Shown here in pieces: positions 1 through 6,180 of a stretch of DNA of 6,217 bases. Numbering within the stretch: position 1 is the first letter of the stretch; every line of letters begins with the position of its first letter. The DNA is from Hyphomicrobiales bacterium (lineage in GTDB: Bacteria > Pseudomonadota > Alphaproteobacteria > Rhizobiales > Devosiaceae): contig JALSJY010000016.1 of assembly GCA_026989045.1 (NCBI GenBank), positions 1 to 6,217 of the forward strand, read 5' to 3'. A program made the translations under genes and the position numbers. The notes under the pieces are model-generated. The model made no database searches and was not told the origin of the DNA. It was given only the letters and a program-made list of their open reading frames with translations.

Positions 1-50
1 CCCCTCCCTCAATCCCCCCCCCTTTAAAAAAGAGGAGCCAAGAGCAGGGG
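1..50. repeat. Imperfect GC-rich inverted repeat, possible 3' hairpin of the operon
   Basis: The stretch begins CCCCT and ends AGGGG, so its ends are complementary, and it holds a run of nine C (14-22). Read on the minus strand, as RNA downstream of acuI, CUCCUCUUU can pair with AAAGGGGGG across a UUU loop. That makes nine pairs, two of them G-U, and the outer CCCCU/AGGGG arms can also pair. It starts 7 bp past the acuI stop codon. It could act as a transcription end or mRNA-stabilising hairpin, but no U-tract follows, so it is not a textbook intrinsic terminator. The purine-rich/pyrimidine-rich arms look like a dispersed intergenic palindrome that has drifted; that is inference, since only one copy is in the window. 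Confidence 0.4.
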
Positions 51-57
51 TTAATCT

Positions 58-1044
58 TTAAAGTTTAACAATTACTCGCCCCATAACCTGCCCTGCTAGT
101 ATTTTTTTCGCGGCATCTGGCAATTGCTCTAATTCTATTTCACTAACCATTGGCGCATAGGTTTTTTGGTTGAAATTTTTTGCTAATTTTTTCCATGCTT
201 TTTTGCGTGCTTTAAATGGTTGCATAACGCTATCTATGCCATAAAGATTCACCCCTCGAATGATAAAGGGAATAACGCTTGCCTCCCAGCTTGCACCGCC
301 CGCAAGGCCAATTGCTGCAACGCCGCCGCCATATTTTACTGCCTTTAGGATATTGCCAAGTGCTTGACCGCCAGCGCTATCAATCACTCCTGCCCAGCGC
401 TCACGCTCTAACACTCTTTTTGATGGCTCAGATAATTCTGCACGAGCCATAACAGAGCTTGCGCCAAGTTTTTTAAGAAATTCTGCCGTTTCCTCTCGCC
501 CGCTTAATGCCACCACGTCATAGCCAGAGTTTGCTAACAGCATTACCGCGATTGAGCCAACTCCGCCGCCTGCACCTGTTACAAGAATTTCACCATTTTT
601 TGGCTTGAGGTGGTTTTTTTCAAGGCGAGAAATTGCTAACTGGGCGGTTAGGCCAGCGGTGCCTATTACCATTGCATCACGGGTTGTCATTGATTTTGGC
701 AATGGCACAAGCCAGTCCGCATTCACTTTTGCAAATTGTGCATATCCGCCCCATTGCATTTCACCAACTCGCCAACCCGTAAGGATAACTTTATCACCCT
801 TTTTATAACGCTCATCAGAGCTTGAGTGAACAATTCCAGCAAAATCAATTCCTGCCACATGCGGATAATTTCGCACTAAACCGCCACCACCTGTTAGGCA
901 TAATCCGTCTTTATAATTTAAGCCTGCCCACTCAATTTCAACCATAACATTACCGTCAGGTAATTGATTTTCATCGACGCTTTCAACAGTTGATGAAATT
1001 TCTCCTGCTTCATTTTTTCTTATTACTAATGCACTAAATTTCAT
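58..1044 (-). CDS. acuI: AcuI/YhdH-type acryloyl-CoA reductase (NADPH), MDR superfamily
   Basis: The 328-residue product is a zinc-free medium-chain dehydrogenase/reductase of the AcuI/YhdH family, at the family's usual length. Family members reduce acryloyl-CoA to propionyl-CoA with NADPH in the cytosol, in DMSP/acrylate breakdown or 3-hydroxypropionate assimilation, and are thought to detoxify acryloyl-CoA. Visible motifs are GLNYKDG (41-47) and GIDFAG (65-70) in the catalytic domain, the Rossmann glycine loop TGAGGGVG (156-163), SGRE (181-184) where NADPH enzymes bind the 2'-phosphate, and YGIDS (268-272) near the C-terminus. The start is ATG, with AAAGGA 7 nt upstream lying inside the end of the kinase gene; the gap to that gene is 4 bp, so the two are surely cotranscribed. 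It is intact, with no frameshift. Family assignment is firm. The exact substrate is inferred, as other short 2-enoyl-CoA reductases in this family look alike. Confidence 0.85.
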   Translation of the reverse strand: MKFSALVIRKNEAGEISSTVESVDENQLPDGNVMVEIEWAGLNYKDGLCLTGGGGLVRNYPHVAGIDFAGIVHSSSDERYKKGDKVILTGWRVGEMQWGGYAQFAKVNADWLVPLPKSMTTRDAMVIGTAGLTAQLAISRLEKNHLKPKNGEILVTGAGGGVGSIAVMLLANSGYDVVALSGREETAEFLKKLGASSVMARAELSEPSKRVLERERWAGVIDSAGGQALGNILKAVKYGGGVAAIGLAGGASWEASVIPFIIRGVNLYGIDSVMQPFKARKKAWKKLAKNFNQKTYAPMVSEIELEQLPDAAKKILAGQVMGRVIVKL

Positions 1045-1048
1045 TATT

Positions 1049-3757
1049 TTATCCTTTGCTTATTATTGGAAGAATAACTCTAAAAGTAGCACCCCTCCCC
1101 TTGGTTTTCACCAATTCCAGTTTGCCATTCATTTTGTCAATAATCTCACGGCTAATAGCTAGGCCAAGACCAAGGCCGCCATCATCGCGTGCATTTTTTC
1201 GTCGCCCACGTGAGAATTTTTCAAAAATATGCTGCGCATCACTTTCTAATATTCCTTGCCCATTATCAGCAAACTCAACAATATATTTCTCTCTAATTTT
1301 ACGAGAGCTAATGCGCACAAATGGCTTTCTTGCATCATTATATTTAATAGCATTAGTGATTAAATTGATAAAAACCTGCGTCAATCTATCAGCATCTGCA
1401 TTAACACTGACTTTTCTTGCCTGTGTGACTTTTTCTAATTTCACATTTTTTTGCATCGCAATTGGATAGCAAATATCAATCGCTCTATTAACAGCCTGTC
1501 TTGGATCTATTGAAAGATTTATCCAAGGCCTCTCCCCACGCTCAAGTGCATTAAGGTCTAAAATTTCATCAAGCAATTTTGTTAAGCGCATGCTTTCAGT
1601 ATTTATTGTTGTAATGAATTTTTTTTGCTGGTCTTTGCTCAAATCATCATGGGTCAATAATATTTCTGAAAATGACCTTATTGCGGTCATAGGCGTGCGA
1701 ACTTCATGGCTAACTTTTGATAGAAAATCATCTTTTTGCAGATCAAGTTCACGCAGGCGTGAATTTGCGGTTTGTAATTGATCTGCAGTTGAGCGCAATT
1801 GTGCGGTGGTCTGCTCAAGCTGCTGTGAATATTTCATAACCTGTTGTGTTTCATCTGCAATTTGCATCACCTCTTCAAGCGACACTTCTGAGCCAGAGAG
1901 AACTTTTGATAACACAACATGAGCAGATGCCGCACCAATTGAGCCTGCTAACTCGCGTTCAAGCCTATTAAAAAATTCAGCGGTTGGCTCAACATCGGCA
2001 CGTTTTACGCCACTCTCTTTGGCGAAATTTTCAAATAAAGCATAAGCACGTTTTCCCCCTAACACCCTTTGAGCAACAAAAAACAAATCATTGATAGAGG
2101 CAGAGCCACGCATTGCTCTTGATTGAGCGCTCCCTTTTTCTAAAAACACATCAACAAAGAGAGATGATTGAATGCGCTCAAGTGCTGATTGTTTTGATAA
2201 AAGTGAGACAATGATTAAAACAACAGCATTTAATAACATGCTCCAAAACACCGAATGCACGAGTGGATCCATTCCCTCAATGCCAAATAAGGCTTGTGGG
2301 CGAAGCAAAGAAATTCCCCATGGGCCTTGCTCAATTAAATTTGCAACCCAAAGATTGGTGTTACCAAAACTTGGTAGAAATAATGTCCAACCCCAAATAA
2401 GAAAACCAATAGATGTGGCCGCAATTGCACCTTTAACGCTTGCTTCTCGCCAATAAAGGGCTGCAATCATTGAGGGTAAAAATTGCGCAACTCCAGCAAA
2501 TGAAATTAAGCCAATAGCGGCAAGTGCATCTGAATTTCCTGAGAACCAAAAATATAAAAACCCCAAAAATAAAACCAAAGCAATTGATATGCGGCGCGAT
2601 GTTAACAATAAACGAGTTACGCCCTGCCCGTCCTCTGTGCCAATATTATCAGAAGTCCTAAGCGCAATTGGCATAACAATATGATTTGAGATCATAATTG
2701 AGAGTGCAATTGTTGCGATAATAATCATTGATGTGCCGCTAGAAAAACCACCTATGAAAGCAAACATTGCTAAAGCGCCATTATCTGCTGCAAGGGGTAT
2801 AGTAAGCACAAACATATCTGGGTTTGCCCCTGCAGGAAGTGTAGTTAAGCCATAAAGAGCAATAGGAATTGTAAAAATAGACATTAAGAATAAATAGGCT
2901 GGAAATGCCCAGCCCGCCGTTTTCAAATGACGCTCATCGGAATTTTCAACTATGGTGATTTGAAATTGCCGCGGCAGGCATAAAATTGCCGTGGCTGAAA
3001 GGAATAAAATTGCAATCCAACGTGGGCCAAAAGTGCTTTTTGCATAAATATCAACTCCAGCCTCTTGCGCTTTAGTGAAAATAGATTCCACCCCACCACC
3101 AAGTGAAAAAACTACAAAAACCCCAACCGCAATAAAGGCCACAAGCTTAACAATTGCCTCAAATGCAATCGCTGCCACCACCCCATGATGTTGCTCTTTT
3201 GCATCAACATTTCGTGTGCCGAATAAAATGGTAAAAAGCGCCATAACGGCTGCAATGCCAAGAGCTAGTGAACCGTCACCAAAACCTGCCAGCGCTCCAT
3301 TATTTGATGAAGCAGAAATTACCTTAATAGAGTCAGTAATAGCTTTTAATTGCAGTGCTATATAAGGCGTAGTGCCAATAACGGCAATTAGTGTAACCAA
3401 AATGCCAAGCCGATTTGACTTGCCAAATCTTGATGACAATAAATCTGCAATTGAGGTAATGCGGTTTTTCTGCCCAATGCGCACTAATTTGCGCAAAATA
3501 AACCACCAAGCGACAAAAACCAATGTTGGCCCCAAATAAATTGCCAAAAACTCAAAACCATTACGAGCAGCAGAGCCAACTGCGCCATAAAATGTCCAGC
3601 TTGTGCAGTAAACAGAAATAGCAAGAGTATAGATGAATGGTGAATTTAAAAAGGTCTTTTTACCCTTTGATGCCCACCTATCACCAAAATAAGCAATAGC
3701 AAATAATAAGCAAATATAGGCAAAAGCAATTAGAATAATGAAATTTGCTGATAGCAT
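1049..3757 (-). CDS. Sodium:solute symporter-histidine kinase fusion (CbrA/CrbS-like) with STAC domain
   Basis: This 902-residue membrane sensor kinase has an SLC5/SSS symporter-like N-terminus (about residues 4-522, some 13 hydrophobic segments), a STAC-like linker (about 548-645), a coiled coil (about 645-672), HisKA and HATPase_c. Symporter signatures include FGTRNVDAKEQHHG (179-192) and GGFSSGTSM (336-344) at the helix that carries the Ser/Thr sodium ligands in the SSS fold. Kinase boxes are complete: SHEVRTP with phosphoacceptor H684, N-box N802, DNGQG (831-835), F-box IFEKF (844-848) and GLGLGL (861-866). There is no PAS domain between STAC and HisKA, and no fused receiver. Related proteins (CbrA for histidine, CrbS for the acetate switch) control carbon use; with acuI and an ScfR-like regulator nearby, a short-chain acid is the likely signal. 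I chose ATG 3757, which overlaps the upstream stop as TGATG; a TTG one codon earlier (3760) is possible. The Shine-Dalgarno is weak, fitting translational coupling. Confidence 0.9.
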   Translation of the reverse strand: MLSANFIILIAFAYICLLFAIAYFGDRWASKGKKTFLNSPFIYTLAISVYCTSWTFYGAVGSAARNGFEFLAIYLGPTLVFVAWWFILRKLVRIGQKNRITSIADLLSSRFGKSNRLGILVTLIAVIGTTPYIALQLKAITDSIKVISASSNNGALAGFGDGSLALGIAAVMALFTILFGTRNVDAKEQHHGVVAAIAFEAIVKLVAFIAVGVFVVFSLGGGVESIFTKAQEAGVDIYAKSTFGPRWIAILFLSATAILCLPRQFQITIVENSDERHLKTAGWAFPAYLFLMSIFTIPIALYGLTTLPAGANPDMFVLTIPLAADNGALAMFAFIGGFSSGTSMIIIATIALSIMISNHIVMPIALRTSDNIGTEDGQGVTRLLLTSRRISIALVLFLGFLYFWFSGNSDALAAIGLISFAGVAQFLPSMIAALYWREASVKGAIAATSIGFLIWGWTLFLPSFGNTNLWVANLIEQGPWGISLLRPQALFGIEGMDPLVHSVFWSMLLNAVVLIIVSLLSKQSALERIQSSLFVDVFLEKGSAQSRAMRGSASINDLFFVAQRVLGGKRAYALFENFAKESGVKRADVEPTAEFFNRLERELAGSIGAASAHVVLSKVLSGSEVSLEEVMQIADETQQVMKYSQQLEQTTAQLRSTADQLQTANSRLRELDLQKDDFLSKVSHEVRTPMTAIRSFSEILLTHDDLSKDQQKKFITTINTESMRLTKLLDEILDLNALERGERPWINLSIDPRQAVNRAIDICYPIAMQKNVKLEKVTQARKVSVNADADRLTQVFINLITNAIKYNDARKPFVRISSRKIREKYIVEFADNGQGILESDAQHIFEKFSRGRRKNARDDGGLGLGLAISREIIDKMNGKLELVKTKGRGATFRVILPIISKG

Positions 3758-4023
3758 CAATTTTTGCTTTCAGTTGTTTTATTGCCCTTTATTTCATCTT
3801 CTTTTGAGGTGGCATTTATATCTGAGTTCGAAATAAAAGAAGAGAGAAAAAAAGTCGCAACAATCAATAAAAGCCAAATACCAAATAAATAAATCACCAC
3901 TAATGGCGCACCAAATAGGCGAGTTTCAATGTTGAAAATGCTTAATATTGGCGGTAATAGTAAAATTACGCCAAAAACCGAAAGCGCCAACGCCGCATTT
4001 TCTAATTTGCGGCGGTTTGCCAT
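3757..4023 (-). CDS. Small two-helix membrane protein, likely partner of the symporter-kinase
   Basis: The 88-residue protein has a basic N-terminus (RRK at 4-6), two hydrophobic helices (about 9-30 and 38-64) and a polar, lysine/glutamate-rich tail (about 66-88). By the positive-inside rule this is a hairpin with both ends in the cytoplasm. The turn holds LLPPILSIFN and LFGAPL, which resemble the small subunits (DUF4212, DUF485, DUF3311 type) encoded beside SSS transporters such as ActP; I cannot assign it firmly to one of these. The gene starts at ATG 4023, sharing one base with the receiver gene's stop (TAATG), with AGGCAGGG just upstream as ribosome binding site. Its own stop shares one base with the kinase start. 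This locking between receiver and kinase genes suggests matched amounts and physical association with the kinase's transporter domain (inference). Confidence 0.75.
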   Translation of the reverse strand: MANRRKLENAALALSVFGVILLLPPILSIFNIETRLFGAPLVVIYLFGIWLLLIVATFFLSSFISNSDINATSKEDEIKGNKTTESKN

Positions 4024-4415
4024 TATCCCTGCCTCTTATCTGTTTTATTTATGCCCATAAGCATGCGCACGGCCTCTATTACATCAACATTGGCATAGGG
4101 TTTGGTAATAAACGCATTCGCTCCCAATTCTTTTGCTAGCTCTTTGTCTTTTTCCTGTCCTTTTGCGGTTAAAATCAAAATTGGTAGATTTTTACTGCTT
4201 TGCTCTAAGCGTAATTGTTTTAAAACCTCAAAACCAGATTTTATTGGCAGCATCACATCTAGCACTAAAACTTTTGGCTTTATGGTTTTAACTGCATCAA
4301 GAACTGCCTGCCCATCTGTAACAGAATGAATTTTCCATCCTGCTCGCTTTAGAATAAAATCTAGTGAGGCAAGAATTCCTGGCTCATCTTCAGCAATTAA
4401 CACATCAATTTTCAA
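4023..4415 (-). CDS. Single-domain (CheY-like) response regulator
   Basis: The product of 130 residues is a receiver domain and nothing else. Key residues are present: acidic pair E9/D10, phosphoacceptor D53 in LVLDVMLP, T83 in ILTA, and K105 followed by P106 (ITKPY). The short tail after the last helix has no DNA-binding domain, unlike CrbR, the LuxR-type partner of CrbS. The start is most likely TTG 4415, preceded at 5 nt by a strong GGAGG, giving MKIDVLIAEDEP as expected for receivers. A TTG further upstream (4436) would add seven residues that merely translate the ribosome binding site. As first gene of the block and upstream of the kinase, it is the obvious substrate of that kinase. Its output must be a protein interaction; the adjacent XRE regulator is a candidate. 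Confidence 0.88.
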   Translation of the reverse strand: MKIDVLIAEDEPGILASLDFILKRAGWKIHSVTDGQAVLDAVKTIKPKVLVLDVMLPIKSGFEVLKQLRLEQSSKNLPILILTAKGQEKDKELAKELGANAFITKPYANVDVIEAVRMLMGINKTDKRQG

Positions 4416-4425
4416 TATTCCCTCC
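4408..4425 (-). promoter_or_regulatory. Strong Shine-Dalgarno deciding the TTG start of the receiver gene
   Basis: On the minus strand the sequence reads GAGGGAGGGAATATTG, with TTG at 4415-4413. The purine run lies 5 nt before this TTG and inside the longer open frame that begins at TTG 4436. Translating a Shine-Dalgarno as the codons for Arg-Glu-Gly is implausible, so the shorter start is preferred. Confidence 0.7.
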
Positions 4426-4436
4426 CTCAGAGACAA

Positions 4437-4499
4437 ATATATGTTAAATCACTAATACTATCATGCCCATTTTGCCAATATTTTTTTAAAAATAAAATT
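4437..4499. other. Spacer between the XRE gene and the receiver operon
   Basis: This 63 bp AT-rich gap follows the TAA of the XRE gene. On the minus strand it contains TTGGCA (4478-4473) but no -10 at proper distance (TATTAG after 15 bp is the best). No hairpin with a U-tract is visible. The plus-strand TTTGCCAA (4471-4478) loosely resembles the TTTACAA motif of the divergent region. I cannot tell whether the receiver operon has its own promoter here or is read through from the XRE gene. Confidence 0.3.
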
Positions 4500-6053
4500 T
4501 TAAATTGGATATAACGCATCTTCTTGACGGTGAGCGCAATATTTTAGAGTACAAAGACGGCATGACGGCCCCACCTCAACATCATTTGTTTCATCGCCCA
4601 AATCAAGTCCCTTAGCATATATAATATCTTTGGCATGGAAAATATCACAGGCTAGCATTACAGAAGTATACATTGTTTGCTCATTAAAAGCTGAAAGTCT
4701 TTTAGAGGTGGTTTTTGCAATGAAAAAATATCTTGAGCCGTCAGCAAACCGCACTATCTGGCGCACAATTGGCTCGCTTGAGCCAAAGGCTGAATATATA
4801 GCCCAAAGCGGGCAGGCATGGCCAGAATTTGGCAACAATAAACCTGGTAGGGGGAAATGTTTGGTTAAACGGCCTGCTGGATCAGAGCGCAAAAAACCAA
4901 ACGCTATGCCTGAAGCGTCCTTTTGTCGCAAAGTTACTAACCTATGAGCAACCTGCTCAAAACTTGCAGTATATTTCTGCCCCAAATAATCAATGTCATA
5001 TTTACTTAATTGTGCAGCTTGCAAAAATTGCTGATAGGGAAAAATCATAGCGCCAGCAATATAAGAGGCTAGATATTTTGAGCAAAGAATCTTTGTTTGT
5101 TTCAAGGTAAAATTTGGACTATCAGATTGCATCTTTATTAAATCATCAGCAGATAATTGTGCAAATAATGAAGCAAGTTGAAATTGCCTAGTTGATGCTC
5201 GCGCTGAACCAAAAAAATAAATAGTGCGCTTTTCTGCATTATAAATAAACTGAGTAGATTGATTATTTGTAGCTTCGCGCTTTACAACTTTTATCGAAAA
5301 ATTATCTTTTAGTGTAGCAAGAAGCGCCTCTTCTCCAAAGCTTCCATATTGATTTATCTTCTCCCTCAAGGCCAAGGCAGCATCTTCGAGAATGGGAAAG
5401 TAGTTTTTTTCAGCTATAATATAATCATCAAGCTCTTTGGTTGGGGTGATTGACCTTTTATTTTGCAGAGTTTGGTCAAAATGACCAATGAGAGTTTGCG
5501 CCACTTCTGACATGAGTTTAGATTCACGGCCAATTGAGGCCAAAAACCGATCTCTATCTTCTTGCGATAAATCTGCAACCCCTTCAATAATTTCTGCACT
5601 CGAGCGGATAGCTGTAACCTGAGAGAGAATCTGATGTAAAAGCTCAGAGAATAATGGATCAGCTTTTAATCTATTAGTATAAACTTGGTTAGAAGTTTTG
5701 GTATCAATATAAGCACGGTAAAGCTGCACAAATGATGTAGCTAAATTTGGCGATTGCATCACCATCTTGCTAGCCTCCTCTTGAGTTATGCTTGCCCCTT
5801 GCATAACAGGGTCTGCAAAAGCCTCACCAAGGTCAGTAATTAGTCGTTGTTCGCTCTCACCAGTTAATTTATCGATATTTAATTCAAGCGCTTTTGCAAT
5901 TTTCTGCAATAAAGCACCACCAACGTCGCGCTTTGATGCTTCAATCAAATTTAAATAGCTTGGCGAAATGCCAACGTTACGCGCAAGATTAGCCTGTGAA
6001 ACCGCTAATGATTTCCGTTGGTTACGGATTCTAAAGCCAATTGGTGCGCGCAT
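4500..6053 (-). CDS. XRE-family short-chain fatty acyl regulator (ScfR/RamB/PccR-like) with an HisKA-like segment
   Basis: The 517-residue cytoplasmic transcription factor has four visible parts. Residues 4-65 are an XRE helix-turn-helix (SQANLARNVGISPSYLNLIE). Residues about 125-195 are a helical hairpin that aligns with HisKA dimerization helices, with H140 at the phosphoacceptor place. Residues about 215-345 match the IrrE/M78-like region, but the HExxH zinc motif is absent (RQFQLASLFAQL at 289-300), as is common in this regulator family. Residues about 350-517 are the DUF2083-like C-terminal domain with KYDIDYLGQKYTASFEQVAHRL, HACPLW (412-417) and a final CRLCTLKYC (498-506). Relatives (PccR, RamB, mycobacterial PrpR) sense acyl-CoA status and control propionate, acetate or glyoxylate genes; PrpR carries an Fe-S cluster, and C414, C498, C501 and C506 could do likewise here. 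The start is ATG 6053 with a weak GAGTGAGA ribosome site. The exact targets are unknown; the divergent gene and its own promoter are likely. Confidence 0.87.
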   Translation of the reverse strand: MRAPIGFRIRNQRKSLAVSQANLARNVGISPSYLNLIEASKRDVGGALLQKIAKALELNIDKLTGESEQRLITDLGEAFADPVMQGASITQEEASKMVMQSPNLATSFVQLYRAYIDTKTSNQVYTNRLKADPLFSELLHQILSQVTAIRSSAEIIEGVADLSQEDRDRFLASIGRESKLMSEVAQTLIGHFDQTLQNKRSITPTKELDDYIIAEKNYFPILEDAALALREKINQYGSFGEEALLATLKDNFSIKVVKREATNNQSTQFIYNAEKRTIYFFGSARASTRQFQLASLFAQLSADDLIKMQSDSPNFTLKQTKILCSKYLASYIAGAMIFPYQQFLQAAQLSKYDIDYLGQKYTASFEQVAHRLVTLRQKDASGIAFGFLRSDPAGRLTKHFPLPGLLLPNSGHACPLWAIYSAFGSSEPIVRQIVRFADGSRYFFIAKTTSKRLSAFNEQTMYTSVMLACDIFHAKDIIYAKGLDLGDETNDVEVGPSCRLCTLKYCAHRQEDALYPI

Positions 6054-6066
6054 TTCTCACTCTATT

Positions 6067-6084
6067 TTGTCAATAAATTTACAA
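6067..6084. promoter_or_regulatory. Imperfect 18-bp palindrome, candidate operator of the XRE gene
   Basis: TTGTCAATAAATTTACAA pairs end to end in seven of nine positions (the C/T pair and the central A/A fail). It lies 14 bp before the XRE start codon and downstream of that gene's likely transcription start, a position suited to autorepression. It contains one of three TTTACAA copies in the region. Binding by the XRE protein is inferred. Confidence 0.45.
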
Positions 6085-6096
6085 TATATTCCGGTT

Positions 6097-6105
6097 ATTA
6101 TAACA
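6097..6105 (-). promoter_or_regulatory. Extended -10 promoter element of the XRE gene
   Basis: The minus strand reads TGTTATAAT, a perfect extended -10 (TGnTATAAT). The -35 at 17 bp spacing (TATGAA, 6125-6120) is poor, which extended -10 promoters tolerate. Transcription would start near 6090, giving a leader of about 37 nt. The element lies in the exact 11-bp palindrome GTTATTATAAC (6094-6104), so a repressor could cover it. Confidence 0.5.
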
Positions 6106-6109
6106 AGTA

Positions 6110-6147
6110 TTTACAAAATTTCATAGCTTTTACAATGCCCTATTGTA
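6110..6147. promoter_or_regulatory. TTTACAA repeats and TACAAT-n5-ATTGTA dyad, candidate operators
   Basis: TTTACAA occurs at 6110-6116 and 6129-6135 (a third copy is at 6078-6084). The last overlaps a perfect dyad with six-base arms, TACAAT (6131-6136) and ATTGTA (6142-6147), separated by GCCCT. From memory, RamB-type regulators bind TTTGCAAA-like sites, one base from this motif. The location between divergent starts suits control of both directions. TACAAT could also serve as a plus-strand -10 with TTTACA (6110-6115) at a short 15 bp spacing; TTGTAT (6143-6148) with AATAGT (6166-6171) at 17 bp is an alternative plus-strand promoter. Confidence 0.4.
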
Positions 6148-6180
6148 TTTATTTTCAAATATAGCAATAGTGAGTCCTTC

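Noticed and set aside
1056..1469. 137-codon plus-strand open frame opposite the kinase's ATPase region
   Set aside because: It lies wholly antisense to a well-supported conserved domain, has no credible protein features and no good ribosome site. The same holds for plus-strand frames at 605-808, 1590-1781, 2172-2456, 3948-4139, 4102-4329, 4630-4947 and 4829-5050.
3755..3760. TTG at 3760 as kinase start
   Set aside because: The adjacent ATG at 3757 makes a classic TGATG stop/start overlap with the small gene. The difference is a single residue and cannot be fully excluded.
4452..4478. Minus-strand TTGGCA with TATTAG as promoter of the receiver operon
   Set aside because: The spacing is 15 bp and the -10 is weak; not enough to call a promoter, so it is noted only under the spacer.
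5157..5190. Active M78/IrrE metallopeptidase in the XRE protein
   Set aside because: The expected HExxH is replaced by a non-catalytic sequence (residues 289-300), so the domain is most likely structural or ligand-binding only.
5414..5599. 61-codon minus-strand frame within the XRE gene
   Set aside because: It is an alternative-frame shadow inside the conserved HisKA-like part of the regulator, with no recognisable features.
6069..6074. Perfect minus-strand TTGACA (-35 consensus) before the XRE gene
   Set aside because: It sits only 15 bp before the ATG, so its -10 would fall inside the coding region, where no -10-like sequence exists. It is better explained as one arm of the palindrome.
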